Of a stretch of DNA of 64,000 bases, positions 23,510 to 35,879 are shown piece after piece. Both the position numbers and the translations under genes were made by a program. The stretch is from Castanea sativa (Eukaryota > Streptophyta > Magnoliopsida > Fagales > Fagaceae). Under the pieces are notes generated by a model. The model saw only the letters and a list, made by a program, of their open reading frames with translations. It did not search any database and was not told where the DNA came from. The stretch lies in NCBI RefSeq assembly GCF_040712315.1, contig NC_134015.1:23003614-23067613 (forward strand), in the 5' to 3' direction. Within the stretch, counting starts at the first letter, position 1. Each line of letters opens with the position of its first letter.

Positions 23510-24244
23510 TAGTCCCTTAGCTTTAACCATTAATTGGGTAGAAGAGAGAGAATAGTTGGAGAGAAAGAGAAGAGAAACTCATTGTCACCATCTCAGGCTC
23601 ATACTACAACCATCATCGATGGAGTTGAAGGTTGGGTTCGTGGCTTAACAGGTTTGGTTTAGGGATTTTGGAAATCTGAAATAGTGTGCTGAAACGGGTT
23701 GTAAGTCGTAAGAGTAATGGCTTTGTGTCTTGAGTTTGGGCGAAACAGTGCCATCTCAATCTGCCAATGATTTTGCTTTCTTTAAAATGGTGTTGTAGAG
23801 CTAATTTGGCAAAAAAAAAAAAAAAAAAAATTACACATCAACATGTCAGCTTGTCACTTAGCAACCTTGTATGCAAGTTATTAATAGAGGTTTGAGTTTT
23901 GCTAACGGAATGAAACTTTAGGGTGTAAAATCTAACTTCTCGAATTTTATGGTATAAAATCCAAATAACCCTGAACTTCAGGGGTGTACTTTGCAATTTA
24001 CCCTAATTATTTGAAAAATTATTTCATTTTCTATTTGGATTTTTCAAGAAAAGAATCATGTTTTTAAAATTAATAACTTTTAAAACAAGGAGCATAATTA
24101 GTAGAATTCGTCAACTTTAAAATAAAAATGTATGTTTCGAAAATTTGACACAAAAATATGAAAACAAGGAAAGAATGAAATATATATAGTATGAGTATTT
24201 TTTTTTTTCTTAAAGATCTCATGACAAAAATGTATAGAAACACT

Positions 24245-24248
<4 letters not shown>

Positions 24249-24314
<66 letters not shown>
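24249..24314. repeat. (AT)n microsatellite
   Basis: An uninterrupted AT run of about 66 bp. Confidence 0.95.
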
Positions 24315-24319
<5 letters not shown>

Positions 24320-24384
24320 GTAAAATAAAATAAAATTTGTTTCACGATCATGTACAAAATTCTCAACAATTTAATTCTAATGGA

Positions 24385-24708
24385 TTGAGTTCAAGTTACA
24401 TTTAGACTAACTTTAAAAAATGTTACACCACTCAATATATTTTAATTGAATACGAATTTTAACAAATGAACTGTTGGATAATATTATATTCATACATTCT
24501 CCATGCTTGCAAAATTTTAAGATGATTAAATATCAATAGTCATGTCATCAATCAATTATTTGAATTCAAGTTTTTGTAGTTTAAAATAATGCATAAAAGA
24601 TAAGGTTATGAATTGAATAATAAATAACAACTGATTGGCATGAATATTGGTATGCATGTTAAGAACATATGTAATCCAACGGTGAAAATTATTGTAAGTT
24701 TTTGTCAT
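24385..24708 (-). mobile_element. MITE relic, same family as 48424-48820, cut by the Gypsy insertion
   Basis: TTGAGTTCAAGTTACATTTA at 24385, followed by GTTACACCACTCAATAT, matches the ends of the element at 48424-48820. The interior (GCTTGCAAAATTTTAAG; TCATGTCATCAATCAATT) matches the reverse complement of 48630-48780. The similarity stops where the Gypsy LTR begins. The expected distal end is not clearly found after 42481. Confidence 0.6.
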
Positions 24709-25209
24709 TATGGGTACCCGAGGATCAAGGAAGGATAGCACAACTGTAGCCTTCAGTCGTTCCTTATATAAAGCATTTATAACTAAGGTTTTCAAACCTG
24801 GACCGGATCGAGAGGTCGGACCGTGAAAACCGAGAACCAGATGGAAATTCGGTTTTTTAAACATAGAGAATCGGGATTGAACCCCTAAAACCGTGATTGG
24901 ACTGCATGGTCCAACCCCTTAGCAATTTTATTTTAATAAAAACAACTTAACACAATTTTATTTTACTTAATTAAATTATCCATCTCTTACAAGGAATAAA
25001 ACAAAATTATAATTAAAATCCTTCAAAGATATTCAACTTTACTTCAAAAATTAATAATAAATTTTAATGTTTTCATGGTTATTATTTTATTTTATTAACT
25101 TTCTTATTTAATTATTAAATATATGCTTGAAAATCATTAAATTTCCCTCATATATATAGATATATTAGTCAATTTTCCTAGTTTTATAAATTTAATATCT
25201 ATATTTAGG

Positions 25210-28200
25210 CATGGTTTTAAAAACCGGTAGGGTGAAAGAACCAGAAAATGAGCTAAATACTGATTTTAATGTCAGACCGGGGTCCGACCGATGGTCAAAC
25301 CGGTGATGTCATAAATAATTTAATTATTATTTATTTAAATTATATAAAATTAATAATTTTTTTAAAGAAGTATATAACATATTTTTAAAGAATTTAACAT
25401 AACAACATTACAAAACAATCATCCTTAACATAATAAACTTTCAACAAAACCAAATAAATAAGTTCATTAGTCACTATATTTACATCCAAATGGCAAATAA
25501 GAAATAAGTTCATTACATCCAAATAGCAAATAAGTTTTAAAGTTTCAAACAAACAACTAATAAGTTTTAAGACCCGAGCCTCATTTGTTATGAAGAAAAT
25601 TGAAATCAATATCATTATGTGAACCAAATACTCCACCACTAGCATCATTATCATCATCCTCATCCTCATCTTCTTCATCTTCAATAGGAATAGGATGGTT
25701 TTTATCTCTAAATCCGGGAGGAGCATCATCTTCATCACCAAATGATTCCAAATTGATGTTATCATCATCCTCAATCACTTCATTGTCCATATCTATACAA
25801 ATTCCAAAACCAAAGAACAATAAATGAAATAACGATTCTAATAATCATTTCTCATAAATCATAAATAGTCTAATTAAAATATACAACTAGGCAAAGAATT
25901 GTTATAAGCTAACCTCTTTGTAAATGGCTAGATGACCCTTCTTCGATTGGATGAGCTCCCTCTTCATATAATGCATTCTCTATCTCCTCATGATACATAA
26001 ATGGAGGTTCCTCATCTTCCACTACCCAAAATTCAGTTTTATCGATACTTGCATAATCAATAGGATCAAAATTGAACTTTTTCATTTTGACTCTATATCA
26101 CAAGATGAACATAATGAATAATTGATAACCAAATCACTTATATTTCACAATCACAAAGAACCCACTTGACCAAATTAGTAAATCACTCATATTTTCCCAC
26201 AAAAACGTTGAAACAAAGAGATTATATAATATATACCTTTCTTTCAATCTGTAGTTATAATGAACACACACAAGATCATTAAGTCGTTGATGCTCTAATC
26301 TATTTCTTCTTTTGCTATGTATATGTTCAAAAACACTCCAATTCCGCTCACATCTCGAAGAGGCAGCTGTTTGGCTAAGGATCCGAATTGCAAACTTTTG
26401 TAAGGTTGGAGCACAAGATCCAAACAACTTCCACCACTCATCTAAGTTCCATATACAACACAAAACAAAGATACAATGAATTAATAAACATACTTATCCC
26501 AAAAATATAAAAAAGAGCTATGATCTTTAAAACATATTTTCATTTTATTATTAGCTAAAGTAAACAATATCTTACCCGGTTGAGATGTCCTGGCTGATTT
26601 TTGAGCAAGTTGGGTTCCAAAAGTTTGTTCACGCTCTCGAAATAGCCTTAATTCCTCCACCAACTTCAATCGGCCAATTGAAACTTTTGATTCAATAACA
26701 TCTGTCACAGCAGATTGTGTCTCTAGCCTCTTATTAAGAGTAGATGAGTCATATTGGAATGCAAGATTCAACAAATATGCAACAACATGAATATCTCTAT
26801 AGAATTGATTATCCCAACAATCCTTGATAATATTAACATAAGGCTCCCATAGTCTTTTTTTGTCCTTGAATTTTTTTTTTTGATTCCATTAATTTCTCTA
26901 TACATGCCATCATATACATAACCCATAGCTGGTTTTTCATCAGAATCAACAATGCGTAATAAACGAATCAATGGTGACATATTATGCACAATTACATGAC
27001 AATCATTTCAAAATTGATTGTCAAGAATGATTTTCACCACTGCCTTTGCTTTCTTATCTTTTGCATATCTTGATTCAACATAAAATTTGCTAGTCACCAA
27101 TGCTTGTAAGTCACGCTTATATTCCTTAAGACTTCCTAAGGAAATGAAAGTAGTAGCAAACCTAGTTGGTCCTGGACGCACAATTTCCGTCCAATTTTTT
27201 CTAGTCCTCAACCAAGCTTGCAAAGCCACATGACTATAAATGAACGCTGTGATCTTGGATGCACGCTTTGCAAGTTTAGCTACATGATCCATCTTCCCAA
27301 TCTCCTTAAAAATTAGGTTTAGGCAATGTGCTGCACAAGGTGACCAACTAATGTTCCTATATTTTTCACACAAAATTCTTCCAGCAGCTACATAATTTGC
27401 AGCATTGTCAGTGACCAAATGTACTATATTTGCAAGACTAACCCAATTAACAATTTCATCAAACAAGTTACTCAAATTAATAGCATCCTTAACCAAGTCA
27501 GAAGTATCAACAGAACGTATAAAAACAATTCCTTTAGGACAATATACAAGGAAATTAATCAATGTTCTATGCCTAGTATCAGTCCACCCATCAGTCATTA
27601 TTGTACAACCAGTGTCAGCCCAATATGAACGATGGGAATCAACAATCAATTGGACTTCTCTTTTTGCTTCTCTCAACAAAGGCACTTGAAAGGCATGATA
27701 ATCTGGGCCTCTATATCCAGGACCATAAGAAGTTACAGCATTGAGCATAGGTTGATAATAACTAGAATTCACAGCATTAATTGGAATGCAAGCATCATAC
27801 ATCCATCTTGCTATAGCCATATCAACCCTCAACTTCTTTTCATTGCCAGCAAGAACACTTTTAATAGAAGGTTGAGCTCCCGGTGTTGTTCTAGGAGCGA
27901 AGTAATTACCAATGTCACCAACCTTTCTCTTGACAAGATTGGATCTTGGTGGAAAATTACTAAGAGCACCACTTCTATTTCCCCTACCTAACCCCTACCT
28001 CTAGGAGTAATTTCTTTGACATCTTCAAATTCTGGTGAGTCCTTTAATGGCGAATAATTAGATGCTTCTTGATCCTTTTATGTTTGTTCTTTAGATTTAG
28101 CAATTTCCTTCAAATTCTCAACCATTTGAAACCTAACATCATAAGGTACACCCATACATGCAGCCACATCACCTTTAATTCCAGCTAGATGTCTTTTCAT

Positions 28201-29656
28201 CCTATTGATGCCCCCTCCTTTATAACTTTTCCCACAATGTATACATCTATGACTGCTTTTTCCGTCTTTCAACTCTTCAGTTACACGATTCCATGCGGGA
28301 TCACATTTCACTCTCACAGATGAAGAATTAGCATTAGACCCGGTTGTAAAAGCATGTTCATTAGAGGGTACAGAGGCAGACTCCATTTTACTCAACAATT
28401 TCAGATTAGCAGCAACTATTTTATCAACAAATAAATTCATCAACACAACATAGTGACATACACAAACAATTGTATAATACTGTAAACAATATTTCACAAA
28501 CAATAATGCTCTATAAATCAAATCCACAACATACACAAAATCCACAACATGTATTTTAGAATGCTTTGTAAATCAAATCCACAACATACTTTGTAAGTGT
28601 AAACTAATAATTGAAAGATAAAAGTTACCACTTACCAAGAAGTCACAGAACAGAGAACCAGAGAACCTGAGATGAAACCAAGAACATGAATGGAGAATTT
28701 GAGATGAAGCCGAGAGAAATGAAAAAAAAACGATAAAAGAAAATGATCAAAAGCAAAATCAAAAGAAAAGAATGTTACCTGACAAAGCCGAGAAACAGAG
28801 AGCAGAGCACTTCAAAGGAAAAAAAAAAAAAAAACCCAGCACTTCAAACTTCAGAGTCCACAATCACAAGTCACAACCATAAATTGCAACATTTGTATCT
28901 AAGGTCCAGAAATTTTTCCTGCAAATGAGAATTGAAGCATGGAAATGAGAAATTTAAGTTAAAAAAGAAAAGAAAAATGAAAAGAAAGAAAGGGAAATTG
29001 AAATGAAAAAACAAAGGGAAAAATGAAAAATGAAATTGAACCATACCATTTTTAGTTTCGATTGGGCGAAGAGAAGATCGTAGGCGTGGCGCTAACCCCG
29101 TTATGCTTGAGGGCGTGATGGTGGGTGTGGCGGCGTGCGTGGAGGCAGAGAGAGTGAGCAGAGTGGGTGAGGTAGAGAGGCGAGGGTTGCGAGGCAGAGA
29201 AGACAAGGCAGAATGGGTGAGGGTGCGAGGTAGAGAGGCGTGCCGCGTGAGGGAGTGAGGGGCGAGGGAGCGAGGGTGCGAGGGAGTAAGGGGCTGAGGG
29301 CGTGAGGCCGTGAGGGAGAGCCGAGAGTGTGAGGCAACGAGTATGAGAGAGCTTGAGGAGGTAGAAGGTTTGAGGCGTGAGGACTGAGGAGAGAACTAGA
29401 GAAGTGAGTGAGAGGGTTGATCATAAGTTTTAGGATTTAAGGTTAATTTTGAGGGCAAAATGGCACAGTTTAGGCAGATGACCAGATCCTGGTTCGACCG
29501 GCCGATTTTACGGTTCTTACGGTTGAACTGGCTGGTCTGCACTATTTAGCGTTTTTTACCTTATTTCTGGTTTTATACCATAACTGGACTAGATCTAAGG
29601 CCAGTTCTCGGTTGAACTAGTCGGACCAGCCGGTTCGGTCTGGTTTTTAAACTATG
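25210..29656 (-). mobile_element. hAT transposon, 4.4 kb, inserted in the small hAT
   Basis: The ends are CATGGTTTTAAAAACCGG and, reverse-complemented, CATAGTTTAAAAACCAG. The perfect 8-bp target duplication is TATTTAGG (25202-25209 and 29657-29664). It carries a minus-strand BED-finger/DUF659/hATC transposase gene. The upstream part (29060-29420) is G-rich with repeated GTGAGGG/GCGAGG words. Subterminal regions share ACCGG/CGGTT motifs with the host hAT, suggesting related families. Confidence 0.9.
25581..28386 (-). pseudogene. hAT transposase (BED, DUF659, hATC), broken
   Basis: Minus-strand order from ATG 28386: a BED zinc finger with CIHCGKSYKGGG and RMKRHLAG; DUF659 (RWMYDACIPINAVNSSYY; CTIMTDGWTDTRHRTLINFL; HLVTDNAANYVAAG; WSPCAAHCLNLIFKEIG); RWMYD-to-core spacing normal; then LIRLLRIVDSDEKPAMGYVY. 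The C-terminal dimerisation module lies at about 26234-26438 (LQKFAIRILSQTAASSRCER and HSKRRNRLEHQRLNDLV). An acidic tail is split over exons near 25915-26094 and 25581-25800. Intron-like gaps separate these blocks. Stops (near 28078 and 27007) and a frameshift near 27985 disable it. The family excises and integrates hAT DNA with 8-bp duplications. Confidence 0.88.
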
Positions 29657-30419
29657 TATTTAGGCTATAATTAATTATGACGTCATCACGGTTCGACCCC
29701 GGTTCAACCTCAAAAACCTTGAACATCTCCCTTTTATAGTTCAATGAACGGTTTGGGTTTGAAAACCTTGTTTATAACCTAAGGAATGAGGTTGCCTGAG
29801 GAGAAGATGGGAAGAGACAAAACGTCTTCTGGAAGTATAAGAGGTGAGAGGGGCATTTCAGGGGAGAAACAATATATTTTTGGGAAGTCCCCTATGAAGT
29901 TTCACCTACCACCTCCGCATTAAATGACTGGCAATAGCTTCACTAGTTGCATTAATGAGGAAGTTACCTAAACAGCAAATCCACAGCTAAGTAGCTCCTT
30001 CTACCACTTTTACTAGAAGTCTAATGGAACAAGTGTCTTAATGAGAGTTTAGAGGATTGTAGGTGGAGGGCTAGGATGCAAGGAGCTTAAGAGTATATAA
30101 AGGAAAATAACTTCTAGAGAAAGGGGATCCAAAAAAAGCAAGGGAAAAATATTAGAGCTAGAATAGTGACTGAGAGAAAAGAGAGAGAACAATGTATACA
30201 TTTGCACAAGAATATTGTCCTCGGACAAGCTTGTAAAGTGCTACCAATATGCTTAATCTTTGACTTTCGCCTATTCCTTCTTTATCTGTATCATCGGGTG
30301 AAGCTCTAACTTGTTTCATCCCACTCTCTTTACAAATATCTATTGGTTTGGGCCTAGTTAGGTAATACCAATTTCACTATTTTGAGTGGGCTTAGGTCGC
30401 TAGATTCTATGCTCTTACA

Positions 30420-30440
30420 ATTGGTGCCATTTGTGGGAAA
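30420..30440 (+). promoter_or_regulatory. Primer-binding site of the Gypsy element
   Basis: TTGGTGCCATTTGTGGGAA directly after the 5' LTR resembles the TGGCGCCGTCTGTGGGA type used by plant Tat-like elements, with C-to-T changes at CpG sites. The tRNA species was not determined. Confidence 0.6.
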
Positions 30441-30474
30441 CAAGGCCTTGTTTTAGGGTTTGTTCTAATTAGCC

Positions 30475-31850
30475 ATGGCTAACCTGGAATAAAATAAGGA
30501 AGATTTTGTTGGTTTACAGAGGGAAAATTAGTTTGTTAACTTGGAGTGAAGGAGAGACAGACATCATATACCAAGTGTTATGGTAGAGTCATACCATACA
30601 GAGCGTACTAAGAGGAGTTACTCAAGGATGGGGAGCCATGTTTCGCACGAACAGGAAACGCGAAAACTGAAACTTGTGATAGATCACTTGCGCAAGAAAC
30701 TACATCGAAGGGAGCGTGATAGAAGGAGTCCATCATCCTCACCAAGTGATGGACCAGAGGAGAGTAAGGATCGTTCATATTGCCGTAGGTCTAGAACCCC
30801 ACCTAATGAGTCCTTCTCAGCATCTTCACACTAGGATAAACTGGAAAAATGTAAGTTCAAGCGTGGACAAGGGTCATCTCATCATGGCATGGGGAATGAC
30901 GCAATGAGTAATGCACTTCAATAAATCTCAAACTCGCCCTTTGTTAGGAGACTTAACAAGGCCAGGCTTCCCCACCGATTTTCGTAACCAACGTTCATTC
31001 TCTACAATGGAAGGATTGATCTTGTAGAGCATGTGAGCCATTTCAGTAAAAGATGGCAATTCACTCTGGCAATGAAGCCCTTATGTGCAGGGTATAGCCC
31101 TCCAGCCTCGGGCCTGTGGCTATGCAATGGTTTGAGGCTTTGCAAGAGGGGTCAATATAGTCCTTTGGGGATTGACAAGGATATTTGGTGCTAGATTTGT
31201 GACATGCAGCATGGTCCCCAAGCCTTTAGACTCTTTGCTGTCTATGGCGATGAGGGAAGGGGAGACTCTTAAGACCTATTCGGATAGGTATTGGGAAATG
31301 TACAATGAAATAGATAGGGATTTCAAGGATGTGGCAGTGTGAACTTTTAAGGTAGGACTTCCGACAGAGTATGAATTGAGAAAGTCACTAACAACGAAGC
31401 CTGCCCATAGTATGCGCTAGCTTATGGATCGTATTGATAAATATAAACGAGTAGAGGAAGATCAAACCCAGGGAAAGGGCAAGGCGAAGTCTTTTCTTGA
31501 AAAGAGGGATCCTCAAGGAGGAAGATATCATAATAACCGACCTAGGAGAGATTTCCCCAACTAGACATCGTTTGCGGGTGCTCAGGTGGTTAATTTGTTG
31601 TTTAAAGAGCCTATCTATAAGATACTGGAAAAGATCAAAAAATGAGTCGTATTTCAAATGGCCCAATAAAATGGGTGGGGACCCATCCAAAAGAAACCAG
31701 AGCCTTTGTTGCCATTATCATTAGGAAAAAGGACACACCACTAAAGATTGTAGGACTCTACGCGGTCACTTAGGTCAACTGGTGAAGGCAGAGAAGTTGA
31801 GACCATTCTTGCACCAACCCGCTGGACAGTTTAGGTAGCCTGAAACTGGG
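30475..31850 (+). pseudogene. Gypsy Gag, broken
   Basis: ATG 30475 (MANLE, then a stop). An Arg/Ser-rich basic segment (30580-30830) has LKLVIDHLRKKLHRRERDRR. The Retrotrans_gag core appears in pieces (LYNGRIDLVEHVSHFSKRW near 31005-31060; later KTYSDRYWEMYNEIDRDF near 31270-31325). A zinc-knuckle-like CCHYH, then GHTTKDCRTLRGHLGQLVKA, lies at 31705-31790. Many stops and frame changes occur. It would have formed the capsid. Confidence 0.8.
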
Positions 31851-34800
31851 TATTAGAGAGACGGAGCTCCTCGGCCAGCCCTTGGCACCATTAACGTCAT
31901 TTTTGCTAAACCTAGGGGTGATGCTGGAACCCGTTCGGGGGTTATGTTTGTGGTTTCAGGTCCTAACTTGGAGGACAGGAGTCAGGCTTGCAAAACTGCC
32001 AAAATGGTGGCCATGCCCACTTTAGGTTTTCCAGAAGAGGATAAGGAGGGGACAATCCAGCCGCATGATGATGTCCTGGTGGTAACTGTTCGGATTGGGG
32101 GATACGATGTAAAAAGGGTCCTGGTAGACCAAGGAAGTGGGGTAGAAATTATGTACCCGAATCTATATAAGGGGTTAAAACTCAAGCCCGAGGACTTGGA
32201 AAAGTATGATTCACCGCTAGTGGGCTTTTATGGGAGATTGGTAATTCCCCGTGGAATGATAAGGTTACCTGTGTAGGTTAGGGGTGAGGAGGTGCAAGTT
32301 AATTTTATCATGGTTGAAGCCTACTCCCCTTACAAGACTATCCTTGCCAAACTGTGGTTGCATGTTATGGGGGCAATGTCCTCAACCTTGCATCTCAAGG
32401 TTAAATATCCTACCCAGGGAAAAGTAGGAGAATTAGTGGGAAGTCAGGCTATGGCCAGGCAATGTCTAGTGACGGCCATCACCCGGCCTCCTGTGGATCA
32501 AGCTGTGGTGGAAGAGGAACGAATCCCATTGCAGTTAATGGGTCCTGAAGTTGGACTGGAGACCAAGTCCTAGGAAATATTTTCTGAAGAGCTGGAAAGG
32601 ATTTTGATCGGTTAGGATGAGGAGAAATATTTTCAAGTGGGGTCACAGTTGCCACTCTTAGAGAAAACAACGTTGGTGAAGTTTTTGGAAGATAATATTG
32701 ACGTTTTTGCTTGGAGTACTTATGACGTTCCCGGGGTTGATCCCGAGTTTATTTGTCACTAGTTGAATGTAAATTCAAGTGCAGTACCACGAAGACAACC
32801 ACCTCGGCGTTCATCTAAAGAGTTTGCAGAGGCAGGAAAGGTGGAGGTAAGCAAGCTCAAATAAGCTGTAGCAATTTAGGAAATCTTCTATCCCGGGTGG
32901 TTAGCCAATACTATGGTAGTAAAGAAGAAGAACAGAAAATGGTGGGTGTGTGTGGATTTCATAGATCTGAATAAAGTTTGTCCAAAGGATCCTTTCATTG
33001 TTCCTAGGATTGATCAGCTGGTGGATGCAACAGTTGGACATCTTCGGATGAGCTTCTTGGATGATTTTCGAGAGTACCATTAGATCCCTTTAGCACCACC
33101 CAACTAGGAGAAGACTGCTATTCGAACTCCTACTAGCAATTATCACTACTGGGTGATGCCCTTTGGCCTTAAGAATGCAGGATTCACATATCAAAGAATG
33201 GTGACACGCATGTTTGAGTCATAGATTGGGAGAAATGTGGAGGCATATATTGATGACATGGTGGTGAAAAGCAAGCAGGTTGAGGAACACTTGGCAAACC
33301 TAGGGGAGGTGTTTTTAGTGTTACGAGAACATAGATTGCGCTTAAATGCATCTAAGTATTCTTTTGAGGTTGGCTTGGGAAAGTTCCTAGGCTATACACA
33401 CTGAGGAATTGAAGTCAATCCCGATCAAATTAAGGCCATTAGTAATTTGCACCCTTCTCGAAGTCCTAAGGAGGTATAGAAGTTGACAGGAATGGCAGCA
33501 ACCCTGAATAGGTTTATCTCTCGGTCAGCAGGTAGGTGTTATCCATTTTTCCAGCTTCTTCATAAGTGGAAGGATTTTCAATGGACTGAGGAATGTGCGT
33601 TGGCCTTTAAGGAGCTTAAACGGTATTTGTCACACCCCCTATCCTCTTTAGGCCTGAGAAGGAAGAGGTGTTATAAGCATACCTAGCAGTCACAGATTAT
33701 GCAGTCAGTCTGGTTCTGGTTAGGACTGGGAACGGAGTACAAAGACTTGTCTACTATGTTAGTAAATCTCTACAAGAAGCTGAGACACGCTATCTACCCT
33801 TGGAATGTTGGCCATTGTACATGCCACGAGGAAGTTCCCACACTATTTTCAAGCACATACTGTGATGGTACTCACCTAGCTCCCCTTGTAAGCACTTTTA
33901 CAAAAATCTGATTACACAGGCAGGATCGCTAAATGGGGAACCTTGCTGGGAGCCTATGACATTAGGTATATGCCTTGTACAGCCATAAAAGGATAAGTCT
34001 TGGCAGATTTTGTGGCAGAATTTACAGAGAATATGGCCGAGGATGGGAATGGGAAAGTAGAGGTTATGATGGTTTCAGCCTCTGGTGTTGCCACGTGGGA
34101 AATGTATATCGACGGAGTAGCTAACCGAAAAGGATCAGGAGTAGGAATTGTGCTGATAACGCCCGAGAAGCTAGTGATAGAGAAGTCATTACGTTTGGGT
34201 TTTCTGGCCACGAATAATGAAGCTGGGTATGAAGCTCTGCTGGTTGGAATGGCAATGGTTAACAAGTTGGGGGGGAGAAGTTGTAGAGGTATATTCAGAT
34301 TGACGACTGGTTGTAGGATAAGTCAATGGTAAGTTTGAAGTTAGAGATGAACGTATGCAGGGTTACCTTGTTAAAGTTAGACAAGTTTAAACCTATTTTA
34401 AGAGCTTCACTTTAAGGCAAATCCTGAGGGGGTAGAACTCCTATGCAAACTCTTTGGCCATGTTACCTCTTTAGGAGCCAATCTACCTCGGGTCGTCCTT
34501 GTCGAAGACATGGCCAATCCTAGCCTTGTAGAGAAGCTATCGGTTAGGGTGCACAGTGTCCAGGTTGGGCCTAGTTGGATGGATCCCTTAGTTACTTTTT
34601 TGAAGAAAGGATAGGTACCCAAGGACAGGGTTGAAGTAGAAATGATACGTAGGAAAACCCCATGGTACTGGTTATCCAAGGAGTAGAAATTGGATAAACG
34701 TTCCCACTCGGGACCATATTAACTGTGCGTGCATCCCGAGGCTGTGGAGCCATTGTTAGAGGAACTACATGAGGGAATTTTTGGAAGTCATACTGGTGGG

Positions 34801-35780
34801 AGGTCTTTAGCCCATAGAGCCTTCACTTAAGGATACTGGTGGTCAAGCATGCAGAAGACTTCCCAAGACTATGTAAAGAAATGTGACTAGTGCCAAAGGT
34901 ACGCCCCAAACATTCACCAACCAGAAGGGGCCTTAAACTCACTTTCCAGTATTTGGCCATTTGCTCAATTGGGCTTGGACATTGTGGGGCCATTCCCTCG
35001 ATCCAAAAGAAACCGAAGAAGGCTTCTCGTCGGAACGGATTATTTTACTAAGTGGGTGGAAGTTGAACCTCTTTCTAACATTAGAGACGTGGATGATAAG
35101 AGGTTTATTTGGTGAAACATTATCACTAGGTTTAGGGTCCCACACACATTGATCTCAGACAACGGGCTTCAATTTGATAGTAAGGCATTCCAAAGGTATT
35201 ACGAAGAGTTTGGAATCAGGAATAGGTATTGTACTCCTGCCTATCCACAAGGGAATGGGCAGGCTGAGGCTACAAATAAGGCAATAGTGTCTGGGTTGAA
35301 AAAAGAGGTTAGACGATGCCAAAGGAAGGTGGGTAGAAGAATTGCCCCATGTATTATGGACTTATCACACTACACCCCGACGATTAACCAGAGAAACTCC
35401 TTTCTCAATGACTTATAGAGCTGAGGTAGTAATCCCAATTGAATCAGGGTTCCCAACCTTGAGAACTGATCAGTTCAGCGTTAAGGAGAATAACTGCTTG
35501 CTGTCAACCAGCTTGGAGTTGGTTGAGGAAAGAAGAGAAGTAGCTATGGTGAAGATGACACATTACCAATAAAGGATTAAACAAGGGTATGACAAGGGAA
35601 TAAAATTGAGGCCACTAGCCCCAGGAGGCTTAGTTCTAAGAAAGGTCATGGGAACGGCGAGGAACCCCTCCTAGGGGAAGCTAGGCCGTAATTGGGAAGG
35701 TCCATACCGAATAACATCAGTGGCAGGGTTGAAGCTTATTACTTGGAGGATTTGGACGAGAACGTGATTCCACATCCTTA
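31851..35780 (+). pseudogene. Gypsy Pol: protease, RT, two RNase H domains, integrase, broken
   Basis: Protease: VKRVLVDQGSGVEIMYPNLY (about 32110-32170; Asp kept, loop altered). RT: VCVDFIDLNKVCPKDPF, HYWVMPFGLKNAGFTYQRM, and the catalytic YIDDMVVKS at about 33247-33273. RNase H: AYLAVTDYAVSLVLVRTG, then YYVSKSLQEAETRY. A second RNase H-like domain starts at about 34108 (YIDGVANRKGSGVGIVLI; ATNNEAGYEALLVGMAMV). Integrase: H2C2-type region (34740-34900), then LGLDIVGPFP (D), LISDNGLQFDSKAF (D) and PQGNGQAEATNKAI (E). One frame from 31944 to about 33625 has eleven stops, nine of them TAG. Frameshifts follow. The paired RNase H domains mark the Tat branch. Confidence 0.9.
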
Positions 35781-35879
35781 GAATGTAAATAATTTGCGTT
35801 GTTATGATTATTAATAATATGAAGTTCTTTTCATTCATTATTGGCTTATTTCTATATTATTGTAGCTGTGGCTCAATTC

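Larger units (their letters stand above)
11052..24003. mobile_element. Long-TIR Mutator-like element split by two later insertions
   Basis: The left end GGGTAAATTGCAAAATATAC matches the reverse complement of the right end GGGTAAATTGCAAAGTACAC. Similarity continues for about 300 bp (11052-11340 against about 23715-24003), including shared blocks GGTTATTTGGATTTTA and GTTAGCAAAACTCAA. Flanks TAATCTTAT and TAATTATTT match at 6 of 9 positions, a weak possible TSD. Without the Harbinger and Copia-type insertions the element is about 1.2 kb and non-coding. Confidence 0.7.
24784..29770. mobile_element. Small hAT element (about 530 bp) inserted in the Gypsy 5' LTR, itself interrupted
   Basis: The ends are TAAGGTTTTCAAACC and, reverse-complemented, CAAGGTTTTCAAACC. 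The 8-bp duplication TTTATAAC (24776-24783 and 29771-29778) is perfect, and the duplicated sequence is LTR sequence present once in the 3' LTR. Remaining parts are 24784-25209 and 29665-29770. It is rich in GGACC/ACCG subterminal motifs and has no coding capacity, so it is non-autonomous. Confidence 0.85.
24709..30419 (+). repeat. 5' LTR of the Gypsy element, split by hAT insertions
   Basis: LTR sequence at 24709-24783 resumes at 29779 and ends TTACA at 30419. The two parts add to about 715 bp, matching the 714-bp 3' LTR. A TATA box (AGTATATAAAGG) lies at about 30092-30103. Confidence 0.88.

Noticed and set aside
24249..24369. Open frame rich in Tyr-Ile repeats
   Set aside because: It is the translated AT microsatellite.
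29101..29424. 107-codon Pro/Ser/Leu-rich minus-strand frame
   Set aside because: G-rich repeated words in the hAT promoter region explain the open frame.
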